64,000 nt of DNA, taken from contig CM034544.1 of the NCBI GenBank assembly GCA_020002185.1, positions 38,468,243 through 38,532,242 of the forward strand, read 5' to 3'. The number at the start of each line of letters is the position of its first letter. Within the stretch, counting starts at the first letter, position 1. This document shows, piece after piece, positions 53,637-64,000 of this stretch. Both the position numbers and the translations under genes were made by a program. The notes beneath the pieces were generated by a model that was not told the origin of the DNA, did not search any database, and saw only the letters and a program-made list of their open reading frames with translations. Source of the stretch: Paraescarpia echinospica. Its lineage: Eukaryota; Annelida; Polychaeta; Sabellida; Siboglinidae.

Positions 53637-53925
53637 ATGTCCATACATACACAAGCCACACACACACACACGTTCTAATATACATACACACATGCATTTA
53701 TGTACACATGCACACATGCACACATGCACACATGCACACATGCACACATGCACACTTGTCCTTTCATCTTAAGAAATTTGGCCTACCATCAAACCTGACC
53801 GGAGAGGCGGAGACTAGCGCTATTTCGACTTCAAAACAGAAGTATAATTAACACCAACATTTTGCAACGTTACGTGCCTAGAATCCTATTTGCAGAATGC
53901 GCTACACCGACCAACACGGACTTCG
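53637..53925 (-). mobile_element. R1 repeat with microsatellite core, second copy
   Basis: Read in reverse it matches 21280-22070: GGTGTAGCGCATTCTG, TAACGTTGCAAA, TTCTGTTTTGAAGT, AAATAGCGCT, TTTCTTAAGATGAAAGG and then (GTGCATGT)n. It lacks the 21300-21710 segment of the other copy. Confidence 0.65.
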
Positions 53926-53928
53926 CTA

Positions 53929-54001
53929 TACCTTTGTTTTGAGGCGCCTCTGAGCTTGGTTTCCAAGGATGTAGGCGCAATAGAAGTTATCTTATTATTA
54001 T
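53929..54001 (+). mobile_element. L2-like LINE 3' tail
   Basis: Matches the 3' end of the 38779-41610 LINE: GAGGCGCCTCTGAGCTTGGT, then AATAGAAGTTATCTTATTAT. It ends in the TTA tail. Confidence 0.75.
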
Positions 54002-54457
54002 ACTGGAAGCCGGCGTGTCGTAATGATCACGTAAACTGGAACACGTTCTGGGGCCTTAAGACCGATTAGCCGTTGCTAGTTGGCCTTAACGTTATTGTTC
54101 ATATTAGCAGGCGTAAGCTTAGCTTTTTGTCGATAATCCAGTGAAGGTAATTTTGCTGCAGGCGTACAGGGTGTGTGTGCAGGGTGGAGTTGTTTTCACT
54201 ATTGTATGCGTATATCTGTATAATGTCATAGCGTCTAGTATACATCATAATATGTAACTATTTAATTTGGACTATTTCAGTACTGTTATTCTTGATATTC
54301 AATGACATTTTATCAAGTAATTTGATATTTTAAGCTATTATTATAAACAATATTTTACATTATTATTAATAAAACATATACATTTATGTATTTATTTGCA
54401 TACAGTTGCTATATTATTATACTGGAAGCCGGTAAAGCTAATGATCACGTAAACATG
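53996..54457 (+). repeat. Pair of TATACTGGAAGCCGG repeats
   Basis: ATTATTATACTGGAAGCCGG followed a few bases later by AATGATCACGTAAAC occurs at 53996-54042 and again at 54413-54457. The same words appear inverted at 21250 (CCGGCTTCCAGTATAA) and near 13215. They look like an end of the R1 family. Confidence 0.5.
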
Positions 54458-55018
54458 CCCCCAAACAAACAAAACAAATAAAAGTTCGTCCACCGTCACC
54501 ATGGATGTCACTAGACTTAGTACACGCTAAACGTCGCCGTCGATGTATTCATAGAAGTTTGTCATTATTATTATTATTAATATTATTATTATTAATATTA
54601 TTATTATTAATATTATTATTATTATATTATTATTGTGCTCTATTATATGTTTGTATTCACATTACCAGTAGCTAATATGTATATTGGGTTATATCCTTAA
54701 TCAGCAGCTCTGCATTATTTTATTGTTGTGTTATTCCTAAACAATTCGTATAACTTATAATAGTTTAAATATAATAATTATTTTGAAATCATACAGTACT
54801 TTATGTATGTTAATATACTGAGAAATGCCATGAACATGTTTCGATCTGCACTATTCCAAATAAAGTATGTTATTATATAAGACAGGGCTTATTATAATAA
54901 AATTTGTTTGTGGGAGTAACATAATTATTCATGAGTATATGGAACCTCGCTTTTTCTTTGTGAAAACGTTTATGTTTTATTAATTTGATACATGTGGCTG
55001 GGATGTTATTAAACTATG
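54458..55018. other. Spacer with (ATT)n tract at 54563-54632
   Basis: ATT/TAA microsatellite; no gene seen. Confidence 0.5.
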
Positions 55019-57246
55019 AAACTTACACATTATATAATTAGGTACAATATCAAACATAACATTTGTAATTACCTTAATTATATACACTACACTAAGTTGT
55101 TGTTGTTTATCATATCTGGCTCTGACCTCTATCAAACTTACACATTATATAATTAGGTACTATATTAAACATAACATTTGTAATTACCTTAATTATCTAC
55201 ACTACACTAAGTTGTTGTTGTTTATCATATCTGGCTCTGACCTCTATCAAACTTACACATTATATAATTAGGTACAATATAAAACATAACATTTGTAATT
55301 ACCTTAATTATATACACTACACTAAGTTGTTGTTGTTTATCATATCTGGCTCTGACCTCTATCAAACTTACACATTATATAATTAGGTACTATATTAAAC
55401 ATAACATTTGTAATTACCTTAATTATCTACACTACACTAAGTTGTTGTTGTTTATCATATCTGGCTCTGACCTCTATCAAACTTACACATTATATAATTA
55501 GGTACAATATAAAACATAACATTGGTAATTACCTTAATTATATACACTACACTAAGTTGTTGTTGTTTATCATATCTGGCTCTGACCTCTATCAAACTTA
55601 CACATTATATAATTAGGTACAATATCAAACATAACATTTGTAATTACCTTAATTATATACACTACACTAAGTTGTTGTTGTTTATCATATCTGGCTCTGA
55701 CCTCTATCAAACTTACACATTATATAATTAGGTACAATATCAAACATAGCATTTGTAATTACCTTAATTATATACACTACACTAAGTTGTTGTTGTTTAT
55801 CATATCTGGCTCTGACCTCTATCAAACTTACACATTATATAATTAGGTACAATATAAAACATAACATTTGTAATTACCTTAATTATATACACTACACTAA
55901 GTTGTTGTTGTTTATCATATCTGGCTCTGACCTCTATCAAACTTACACATTATATAATTAGGTACAATATAAAACATAACATTTGTAATTACCTTAATTA
56001 TATACACTACACTAAGTTGTTGTTGTTTATCATATCTGGCTCTGACCTCTATCAAACTTACACATTATATAATTAGGTACAATATCAAACATAACATTTG
56101 TAATTACCTTAATTATATACACTACACTAAGTTGTTGTTGTTTATCATATCTGGCTTTGACCTCTATCAAACTTACACATTATATAATTAGGTACTATAT
56201 CAAACATAACATTTGTAATTACCTTAATTATCTACACTACACTAAGTTGTTATTGTTTATCATATCTGGCTCTGACCTCTATCAAACTTGCACATTATCT
56301 AATTAGGTACAATATAAAACATAACATTTGTAATTACCTTAATTATATACACTACACTAAGTTGTTGTTGTTTATCATATCTGGCTCTGACCTCTATCAA
56401 ACTTACACATTATATAATTAGGTACAATATCAAACATAACATTTGTAATTACCTTAATTATATACACTACACTAAGTTGTTGTTGTTTATCATATCTGGC
56501 TTTGACCTCTATCAAACTTACACATTATATAATTAGGTACTATATCAAACATAACATTTGTAATTACCTTAATTATCTACACTACACTAAGTTGTTGTTG
56601 TTTATCATATCTGGCTCTGACCTCTATCAAACTTGCACATTATCTAATTAGGTACAATATAAAACATAACATTTGTAATTACCTTAATTATCTACACTAC
56701 ACTAAGTTGTTGTTGTTTATCATATCTGGCTCTGACCTCTATCAAACTTGCACATTATCTAATTAGGTACAATATAAAACATAACATTTGTAATTACCTT
56801 AATTATCTACACTACACTAAGTTGTTGTTGTTTATCATATCTGGCTCTGACCTCTATCAAACTTGCACATTATCTAATTAGGTACAATATAAAACATAAC
56901 ATTTGTAATTACCTTAATTATCTACACTACACTAAGTTGTTATTGTTTATCATATCTGGCTCTGACCTCTATCAAACTTGCACATTATCTAATTAGGTAC
57001 AATATAAAACATAACATTTGTAATTACCTTAATTATCTACACTACACTAAGTTGTTGTTGTTTATCATATCTGGCTCTGACCTCTATCAAACTTGCACAT
57101 TATCTAATTAGGTACAATATAAAACATAACATTTGTAATTACCTTAATTATCTACACTACACTAAGTTGTTGTTGTTTATCATATCTGGCTCTGACCTCT
57201 ATCAAACTTACACACTATATAATTAGGTACAATATCAAACATAACA
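55019..57246 (+). repeat. 115-bp satellite array, about 19.4 copies
   Basis: Unit (AAACTTACACATTATATAAT...) repeats every 115 bp exactly (55021, 55136, 55251 and so on to 57206). Variants are ordered: the left half has ACTTACAC and TATATACAC; the right half has ACTTGCAC, TATCTAATT and TATCTACAC. A few units show ACTATAT for ACAATAT. This pattern shows local homogenisation by unequal exchange. AT-rich, no ORF of meaning. Confidence 0.97.
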
Positions 57247-57780
57247 TACTTTGTTTTGTGAAACAACGGGACTGTGGGAGAAATAGTAGGAATAACAAAT
57301 GTTTGGTACACTTGTCGTACTTTGACGGATCATCTCAGTGATGTTTTGCTCATGGTGTCGATTACATCTAATACTTGTAGTGTTTCGAGTCGATTTCGTA
57401 GTTTCAATTGGAATTCGACCTTTTTTGTTCCCATTTGTGTGGTATCTACTTTTAGTGGTCTCTTGTTTATCAACTTATTCCTGTAAACTTTGACGTACAG
57501 TTTGATGTTGCTCATTACCATTCTATGGTCACTTGCGATGTTGACTTGGTTGATGACAGTTACGCCTGTTTGTGAGGATGTAAACAATTTCATTTTTCGT
57601 TTCTTCATTTAGGCTTTCCCACATCCATTTCCACACTGCTTTCTTCTGTATCTTGGTATTCGTGATTTTGTACTCTCTTGATGTTGCCCATTCTACCATG
57701 GTGTCGCCTCTTTCGTTTTTTTCACCTTGTCTGTTGCTGTTTCCGAAATGATTGTTCCTTTCCCTACTTGCGCATTAAAG
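57247..57780 (-). mobile_element. RTE-like LINE endonuclease fragment
   Basis: Minus strand: ERGDTMVEWATSREYKITNT, then WKWMWESLNEETKNEIVYIL, then (57330-57608) GVTVINQVNIASDHRMVMSN and a linker. SDHRMV is the catalytic His block of APE endonucleases. The fragment is cut at its 3' side exactly where the 115-bp satellite ends. It differs from the RTE-like element at 23.6 kb. Confidence 0.75.
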
Positions 57781-58239
57781 GATTATTTGTAGAGAAAAAT
57801 AAACTGGACATTTAAATGTGATTATAAGTTAATAATTTATACCAAAATCACAATATATGACGTAGACAGGCTCGTAAGAAAACTAGGCCTTCTGATTTCA
57901 TACCCGTTTCATTGTCGCGGGTCACACATTCCAGCCTTCAACTGTTTAATATACTGGCCAGAACCGAACCATGAACGTCTGCCGTAAAAACCCATCAGAG
58001 GGATTCTCCAAGTATGATGGGGTCATTATGTCAATACATTGCAGGGGCGGGTAGACAAGAATATGTAGCTTAATTAGTATGAAAATACATGTTTTAAAAA
58101 TACGAACGCAATTGTATAAATAGGTAAGAATAAACAGTAATAAGTTCATTAAGATATGCATAATATATAAAATAAGCTTAAGAAATAATTAAATAATAAA
58201 TGTAAAAATAGGATATACAACCACGATTTCATAACATAG
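57781..58239. other. Spacer, no recognised feature
   Basis: Possibly the 3' UTR of the LINE fragment that follows on the minus strand; otherwise nothing seen. Confidence 0.3.
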
Positions 58240-58640
58240 GGTAATTATGTCCAGCACATGGGCCCTTTAACAATATATGTACAATTATACAAACATTGCC
58301 TCATATGATTGTCAATATTAAGCCGCAGTCTTTTATGGATGATGTAAAATTGATACGGGGAAGTTTATAGTGGATTATCGGAAGTATGAAGTTATGTGTC
58401 CGAATCCTTAATGTCCCAGAATACAAAAAGGGGTGTTTTCAATAAGAAAGATGGTAAGAATTGCACAGTTATTGTGGCAAAAATGGTCAACACATATCAC
58501 TTTTACTAAAAAACATATATTACCTCCGACTGCAATACGACATGGATAAATGCCGAACTTGCGTGAATTCCTCATGAAATATTTCGTAGCCTTAACTACG
58601 ACATTCAGCGTTGCAGGGTAGATGTTCTCACTGCCTGTGT
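58240..58640 (-). mobile_element. LINE-A-related 3' fragment
   Basis: Shares ATGGGCCC-TTA-CAAT, TGTCAATATTAAG and the encoded K-R-L-R-L-N-I-D-N-H-M block with the 3' part of LINE-A (4440-4530). More diverged; no intact frame. Confidence 0.5.
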
Positions 58641-58677
58641 GGTAACTGAAAATTCAAATATGTAGGAGCGTATATTA

Positions 58678-58874
58678 GCGAAAGCTTCAGACATCGTCCT
58701 TATTTCCGTTGAGTGAATAGTTTGCAAAACATGTCTTCATGAAAATACATTCGCGCCGTGTTGTATGAATGTATAATAGTACATAAAACATGCAGGCGCG
58801 AATGTATTTTCATGCAGACATGTTTTGCAAACTATTCACTCAACGGAAACAAGGACGATGTCTGAAGCTTTCGC
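58678..58874. repeat. Near-perfect hairpin with 80-bp arms
   Basis: Left arm 58678-58757 and right arm 58795-58874 are reverse complements with 78 of 80 positions matching and no gap, around a 37-base loop. Weaker pairing with a short insertion extends outward about 20 bp on each side. It could be a fold-back MITE, a recent inverted duplication, or a long hairpin RNA source. Confidence 0.9.
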
Positions 58875-59275
58875 CAATCTCCGTATGTTAATGTCGGCCA
58901 CGGCTGTACATAACAATGTCGTGATATTTATTATGATGATGGGGATAATAGTGTTACTGTTAATAGTCTAAAAAAATACACAATTAAAACCCTGAAGTTA
59001 CATTTAAGTTGTAAACACCTAACCGGTTCCTTATCATTTACAACACAATGTGACGTTACAGTCATGTGGGAAGTAAGGATTTGCAGATACTTGTTGATTA
59101 CATCGTAATACGATTTAACTATACGACCCACCGTTACCACACAATCACTTTATGTCCAAGTGCTGTTAAGACAACACCCATTTACGTTATGGTATGGTAT
59201 GGGTATGGTATGGGTATGGTTGCACCAATCACCGTACTCCGTTCGGTATATGTAACCATAAATTGGTGGGCTAAA
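58875..59275. other. Spacer
   Basis: A short (GGTAT)n run at 59189-59218. No gene. Confidence 0.35.
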
Positions 59276-59407
<132 letters not shown>

Positions 59408-60769
59408 ATATACATATATGTGTGTGTGTGTGTGCGTGTGTGTGTGCGTGTGCGTGTGCGTGTGCGTGTGCGTGTGCGTGTGCGTGTGTGTATATATATA
59501 TATTGTATGTCACGATGTGTGTTAAAGAACTCAACATAAGTTGATAGCGAATGTGAAATGCTACAATTGGGGTTAACCTGTACTGCTATTGACGGCTGGC
59601 TAGTGCTTACGAAATAGTGTGAATGCACTGGGGAAGTAGCGTAGGGTCAGATTTCATAGATCTGTGGAAACATTACATTATAGTTAGAATAGACAGATAG
59701 GAAAGTTGAATCTAACATGTAATAATCATAGAAATGGTAGGCAGCTTTACACGTGTAGGAACTGTGGGACGGGTGGAAATTTATATGGGATAATTTTATA
59801 GCATATATGATTGTCGCTATAATGAAGATTTATGTACGTGCTGAATTATTGTATTACCTGTTGGGCGGTGACATTATTGCAATTGTGTGCTGCCGCATCA
59901 GCAGGGATCACATGAAAGGTGCAAAGTATATGGTTGATTAACTGAGGTTTGGCAGGGATAGAACACATCATTCCAGAGTGGTCCACATACAGGACGATGT
60001 AACCTGGTCTTCTCTGTAACGAGATATTATTACAATGTGGTTATCAAACCCATACATCGAAGCAACACAGAGCGGAAGCGTAGACGAAGAGATCTTACAT
60101 TCATGTAAATTCTAGAAGAGAATATCGGAGGTATGTAAAAATAAATGTTCTGCGTATACCTGAGTAAAAGGTAGATTATAAGTATTGTCTTGATTATTTG
60201 GTTTGCATTGTTACATTTGTCAAAAGGTGTTGTCGATAATAAACGAACCTGTGTCAGCGCGACGATATTGATGTCGCGGAGTTTAGACGGGATAGCAAAT
60301 AAGCTGAATGAGGATAATTCAGGGCCCCGGAATATAAATAGGTGGTTCCGAAATGGCATTCTTGTTTTATACCACGGCTAGAGGCGGCGCATGCCTAGTC
60401 TAAACCGCTTGGGTAAACTGCACCCTATTTTTATTTTGATATGACTAAAATGTTGTGTAAGTAAATATTATTTATGCCGACACTGCGGTTAATAAGTTCC
60501 TTGGCAGGTGAGCGTTGGTGGTCAGTTTGAATGTGGTATACGTTTGTACTCATCATTTTGTTTCAGGTTGTCAATGAACGAATTGTTATTGTTACTGTAA
60601 TGTCGGAGGGGTATGCCGATATTATGACGTAGAGTATATTCCTTTCCAGTACCTATATTACGTTGGAAGGGTAGATGTAGTTTTGAGGAAGGTAGTTATA
60701 TAGAGTTTGCAATTCGATGTGTTGATTTCCGGATTGCATGATTATTAGTACGGATTGATAGGATAGTCC
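59408..60769. other. TG/TGCG tract then unassigned DNA
   Basis: After the TG/TGCG tract there is no clear coding. 60240-60300 (AATAAACG then GATATTGATGTCGCGG) could be part of an LTR preceding the gag-like fragment, but I found no matching second copy. Confidence 0.3.
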
Positions 60770-61495
60770 TTGAGACTCAAAAACTAACTGAAGTATATAA
60801 AGAGTTAGGTCTTGAGGGTGAAGAACTTATAAACTTTATCACAAAAGAACAGGAAGTAGCCAGAGCAGAGCGAGCTTTTGCTAGAGAGAAGCAAAAGTAC
60901 GAAAGAGAGGAGAGAGAAAGAGAGAAAGAAGGAGAGGGGAGAAAGATAGAGATAAGGAAATAGAGGAGAGAGATAGTGAAATAGAAGGAAAGACAAGCTG
61001 TCTTATTGAGAAAAGAGAAGGCAAGAGAGGAAAAGGAAGCGTGTCGGCGAAACGAGAAAGAACTGTTGGCAATGAAACTGGAAGCTGAGAACCAGCAAAG
61101 ACAGGATACTAGTGGAGTTCGGGTTATAGGAAGAAGTCCCAAACTACCTGCATTTTGTGATGGGAAATATGATATGGACTTATATCTTCAACAATGTGAG
61201 AGCTAGAAACGAAGAATGGGATCTTAATTGTTATGGAACTTACATAGGGTCACTTTTATCAGGACCAGCACTGGATGTGTATTCCCGATAACTAGCCTCT
61301 GAGGCACGCAATTATGAAAAGCTCAAGGAAGCATACTGAGAAAATACCAATTGACGAAAGAAGACTATCGGAAGAAATTTTATAGTGGACGTATGGCATC
61401 AAATGAATCGGCTTCACAATTCTTGGATAAGTTAGAGCATCAATTTGATTAATGGGTAAATGTGTCAAAAGTAGAGGCGACCTTTCGAGGATTAA
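60770..61495 (+). pseudogene. Ty3-like retrotransposon gag fragment
   Basis: Broken plus-strand reading: an amphipathic, Glu/Arg-rich coiled-coil segment (ITKEQEVARAERAFAREKQK and a long ERE/EK run), then PKLPAFCDGKYDMDLYLQQ, LRKYQLTKEDYRKKF, MASNESASQFLDKLEHQFD. This is the capsid-like region of metazoan Ty3-type elements. Stops and frame breaks are frequent. No protease, RT or integrase follows, and no LTR pair was found. Confidence 0.65.
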
Positions 61496-61959
61496 CCCAC
61501 TTTCTGCTGACTTTTTTCGGTTCATTTTCTGATATTGTGTTGTCTAGACATGCCAATTTTCACATTTTAACTTCTTCTTTTTTAAAGGGAGCATTATTTC
61601 AAAACGTACAATTAATGGGACGCTAGCAGTAAGCGATATCATACTTAATTAATTAACTTATGCCACGGTTATTGCCAGGAACTCATCCAGAGACCAATCC
61701 ACCATTTATTTTACCAATTAAATGCGTTTTTGGATGCACTGAGCTGGTAAAACATAATATTGTTATTTCCCCACATACAAAAAGTTGTACAAAAAAATCC
61801 ATAAGATTATGTAAACTAGTAGAAATCCTATCCGGGATGAGGCCCTGGAACGATTGTCACCACGTCACGTAGGTTAATCTACAAGTGCATCATGGTGGTA
61901 ATTTTATATTAATTGAACAGCAAGAAATAAGAAGAATAACTACTTCACGTTCCACAGGC
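61496..61959. other. Spacer, no recognised feature
   Basis: A 70-codon plus-strand ORF at 61660-61872 contains CVFGC and is not recognisable. It could be remains of the piggyBac C-terminal Cys-rich domain region, but the strand is wrong. Confidence 0.25.
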
Positions 61960-63110
61960 ATCATCGTCAACACGTCAACGTCATAACATATCATCTTCAT
62001 ATCCACATCTCCCATTACCTGCTGACTTTTTTCAAAGGAAAGACCCCATGTAAATTTGATGACAACGTGGTTATGCCCATAATCATAGCTGCCTCAATTA
62101 TGTTTGGCCAGGATTTTGATCTTGATTGGACACTGCTCGACGCTGTTGGATCTCTTGGTTCCTGTACCGCCAAGTCCCTTCTCTGCCAGTGCATGCAGTA
62201 GATTCATTCCAGTAAAGAAGTTGTAGAAGTAGATGTGGAATGGGAGCCCGTTCATCACGTTGGAATGTCCCAAGCCAACAGCCTTGTCGTAGCCAGCCAG
62301 AGCAACCTGGTATGGTTCAACTGGGACTGCATACCCAAGTGGACTGGGAAGCACTCATTGCTTGAAGCCAAATCGAATGGGCTTTGAGCGAATGCATTGC
62401 TTCCTGCTGTGTCTTCCAAAGTACGCGATCGTCGAGTCGTATATTGAGAGGTCCTGTTGAAGCGGAAAAAGTGCAGAAACCGGGCATTGAGAAGTCTCAC
62501 CTTAGCCATCCTATTGTTTGGTTGCATGTGTTCGTTGTCTGCCAGGTGTAAGTACGTCATAAGGCAGTCGAACCTGTTGCTGGTCATCATTTTGGCAATT
62601 GCTGTATTATGCACATCATCGGCAGGCTCCAAATACATCGGTTTGCGTGGCAATGGGTTATAGCCGGAGATGAAAAAAATCGACAGAAAGGCTTTGATTC
62701 CATTCGGCGAGGTTGCAAATGCGTGATTCCCTTTCTCTTTGGTGTACTTGTTGGTTTGAGCGACAATATAGCTCACTACATCATCATCAAATAATTTTTC
62801 AAATACTTTTGTCGGGGACAAATCTTCCAGTAGAAAGCCAGGCAGGTCGGCTTCGCAAATCCTTTTTGTGTTTAGATCAGCCCCCTATGTCTTGTTTTTC
62901 AGAACCTTTTTTTTCGTTTTCTTCGGTTTCTTGCAGGGGGCAGGGTTGGTCGATGATGTGTCTCTGTTGCATCATCTGCTTCCTCGATTGTGTCAATGGA
63001 ATCAGTGCCATCAGTCCCTACAGAACAGACAGTCCCGTCATAAGATGTAATAGTTGCCTCGGCCAGCGATCTGAGTTGAGCTCCTGGAAGGCTACTGACA
63101 GACAACCCAC
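61960..63110 (-). pseudogene. piggyBac-type transposase, decayed
   Basis: Minus-strand order: acidic N-terminus (62899-63105), DLPGFLLEDLSPTKVFEKLF (about 62790-62845), IKAFLSIFFISGYNPLPRKP, TSNRFDCLMTYLHLADNEHM, then after a frameshift near 62458 YFGRHSRKQCIRSKPIRFGF, and 62094-62354 with VEPYQ, GHSNVMN, HIYFYNFFTGMNLLHALAEK. The order fits piggyBac-derived (PGBD4-like) transposases. At both visible catalytic-Asp positions (DLSI-D and YF-D-NFFT) the codon reads Tyr. The end of the catalytic domain is lost. Confidence 0.8.
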
Positions 63111-63187
63111 CCCGCTGTCTTCGTCAGAGTTAGCGCCATCGCACTACCACCGCAGTTGACGAACGACCACGGACGACCATGTAATAT

Positions 63188-63200
63188 AGACAGACAGACT

Positions 63201-63242
<42 letters not shown>

Positions 63243-63265
63243 TAGACAGACAGACAGACAGACAT

Positions 63266-63312
<47 letters not shown>

Positions 63313-63321
63313 TACATACAT

Positions 63322-63354
<33 letters not shown>

Positions 63355-63371
63355 TAGACAGACATACAGGC

Positions 63372-63405
<34 letters not shown>

Positions 63406-63415
63406 GCAGGCCGAC
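63188..63415. repeat. (CAGA)n microsatellite
   Basis: About 55 CAGA units with CATA/GATA interruptions. VCLSVCLS ORFs on the minus strand are repeat translations. Confidence 0.95.
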
Positions 63416-64000
63416 AGTATTGATTTTGACCATCATAAGTACATAAACTACAATATAATATTCATTGTAAGTTCAGGGAGGCTCCTATTAAGACAATGAT
63501 ATGACGCTATCATGGGAGCCACTCTACTGATGTAACATAATTATATGATTATCCCGTCATCAACTATATATGCATACGCATATGTGTATACATAGTATAT
63601 ACATAAATTAGTTTAAACAAATCCAAAGTCATTTCTAGTTTAAGAATGACATATGTGACAGTTAGAAATATGACAACATGATTCATAATTCTTAATAAAA
63701 TAATTTGTTGTATAAGTGGAAAAACCATGTAAACTATGAGTAGAAATGTTATGAAGGATGATATTTGGAGTATTGTTAACAGTTTGTATAATGTTGTATC
63801 TGATGGACTTTTTTTGCATATTGATGATTAACTCTGGGAAGAAATAAATTGTTTTTACCACATGTGTTTTATTGGTGATTTGTAAAGTTGTATGTCGGTA
63901 AATAGTTTGGCCGTTGATGGTATATGTATATACCGGTATATATGGTCTGTGTGTGCATTATTAACCATTTTGAGTCTGTATTTCACCCAGGAGTTTTGAA
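63416..64000. other. Spacer to window end
   Basis: AT-rich DNA without a supported gene or repeat. Confidence 0.3.

Noticed and set aside
63092..63436. SVCLSVCL repeat protein on the minus strand
   Set aside because: Translation of the CAGA microsatellite.

Overview
This is a repeat-rich, gene-poor stretch of an animal nuclear genome. The evidence is a spliced four-exon class A GPCR with GT/AG introns, several animal retroelement and DNA-transposon families (CR1-like, L2-like, RTE-like, Penelope-like, Ty3-like, Tc1, piggyBac), tRNA-derived SINEs, and abundant CA, CATA and CACG microsatellites. The combination of microsatellite-cored dispersed repeats, a multicopy gene type with a HEEADTR-like block and a CXC domain, and this LINE mix fits a marine invertebrate, most likely a mollusc. 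That assignment is inference.

Layout, 1-27 kb. The window opens with the end of a PHD-like zinc-finger ORF. Next comes a 2.47-kb terminal-inverted-repeat (TIR) element (1038-3505) flanked by an exact 62-bp direct duplication. A minus-strand LINE (4.2-6.56 kb) is fused at its broken 5' end to a 34-bp minisatellite (6563-7668) whose unit is the LINE's own endonuclease-coding sequence, followed by a perfect 30-bp palindrome. A CATA/CACG microsatellite block lies at 10.3-11.0 kb and a MITE-like element at 12.2-13.2 kb. An unrecognised phase-consistent spliced gene candidate runs from 13.6 to 19.1 kb, with a CR1 fragment and a SINE in its introns. Diverged tandem repeats, a microsatellite-cored element and an RTE-like LINE (23.6-26.06 kb) follow.

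Layout, 26.5-36.9 kb. The most structured part is 26,586-32,343: a transposon-like unit with TIRs of more than 500 bp and remnants of a HEEADTR/CXC-type gene, split by a nearly complete antisense CR1-like LINE. The LINE's SGNH-esterase ORF1 and its endonuclease/RT ORF2 are joined at a canonical U UUA AAC -1 frameshift heptamer directly before the ORF1 stop. A 43-bp tandem repeat, a CTCCCT tract, A-rich simple DNA, a third CR1 copy and a long TG tract follow.

Layout, 37-64 kb. Two L2-like LINEs occupy 38.0-41.6 kb. The only confident host gene is a peptide-type class A GPCR of 319 residues (exons 42154-42388, 45237-45562, 46462-46668 and 48754-48945), whose third intron holds a recent Tc1 (DD34E) element. 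A Penelope-like element with GIY-YIG remnants (51.5-52.8 kb), a 115-bp satellite (55.0-57.25 kb), an RTE fragment, a LINE 3' end, a near-perfect 80-bp-arm hairpin (58.7-58.9 kb), a Ty3-like gag fragment, a decayed piggyBac transposase and a CAGA microsatellite complete the window. Most mobile ORFs are broken by stops or frameshifts. Element boundaries were judged by eye and may be off by tens of bases unless a terminal repeat defines them.
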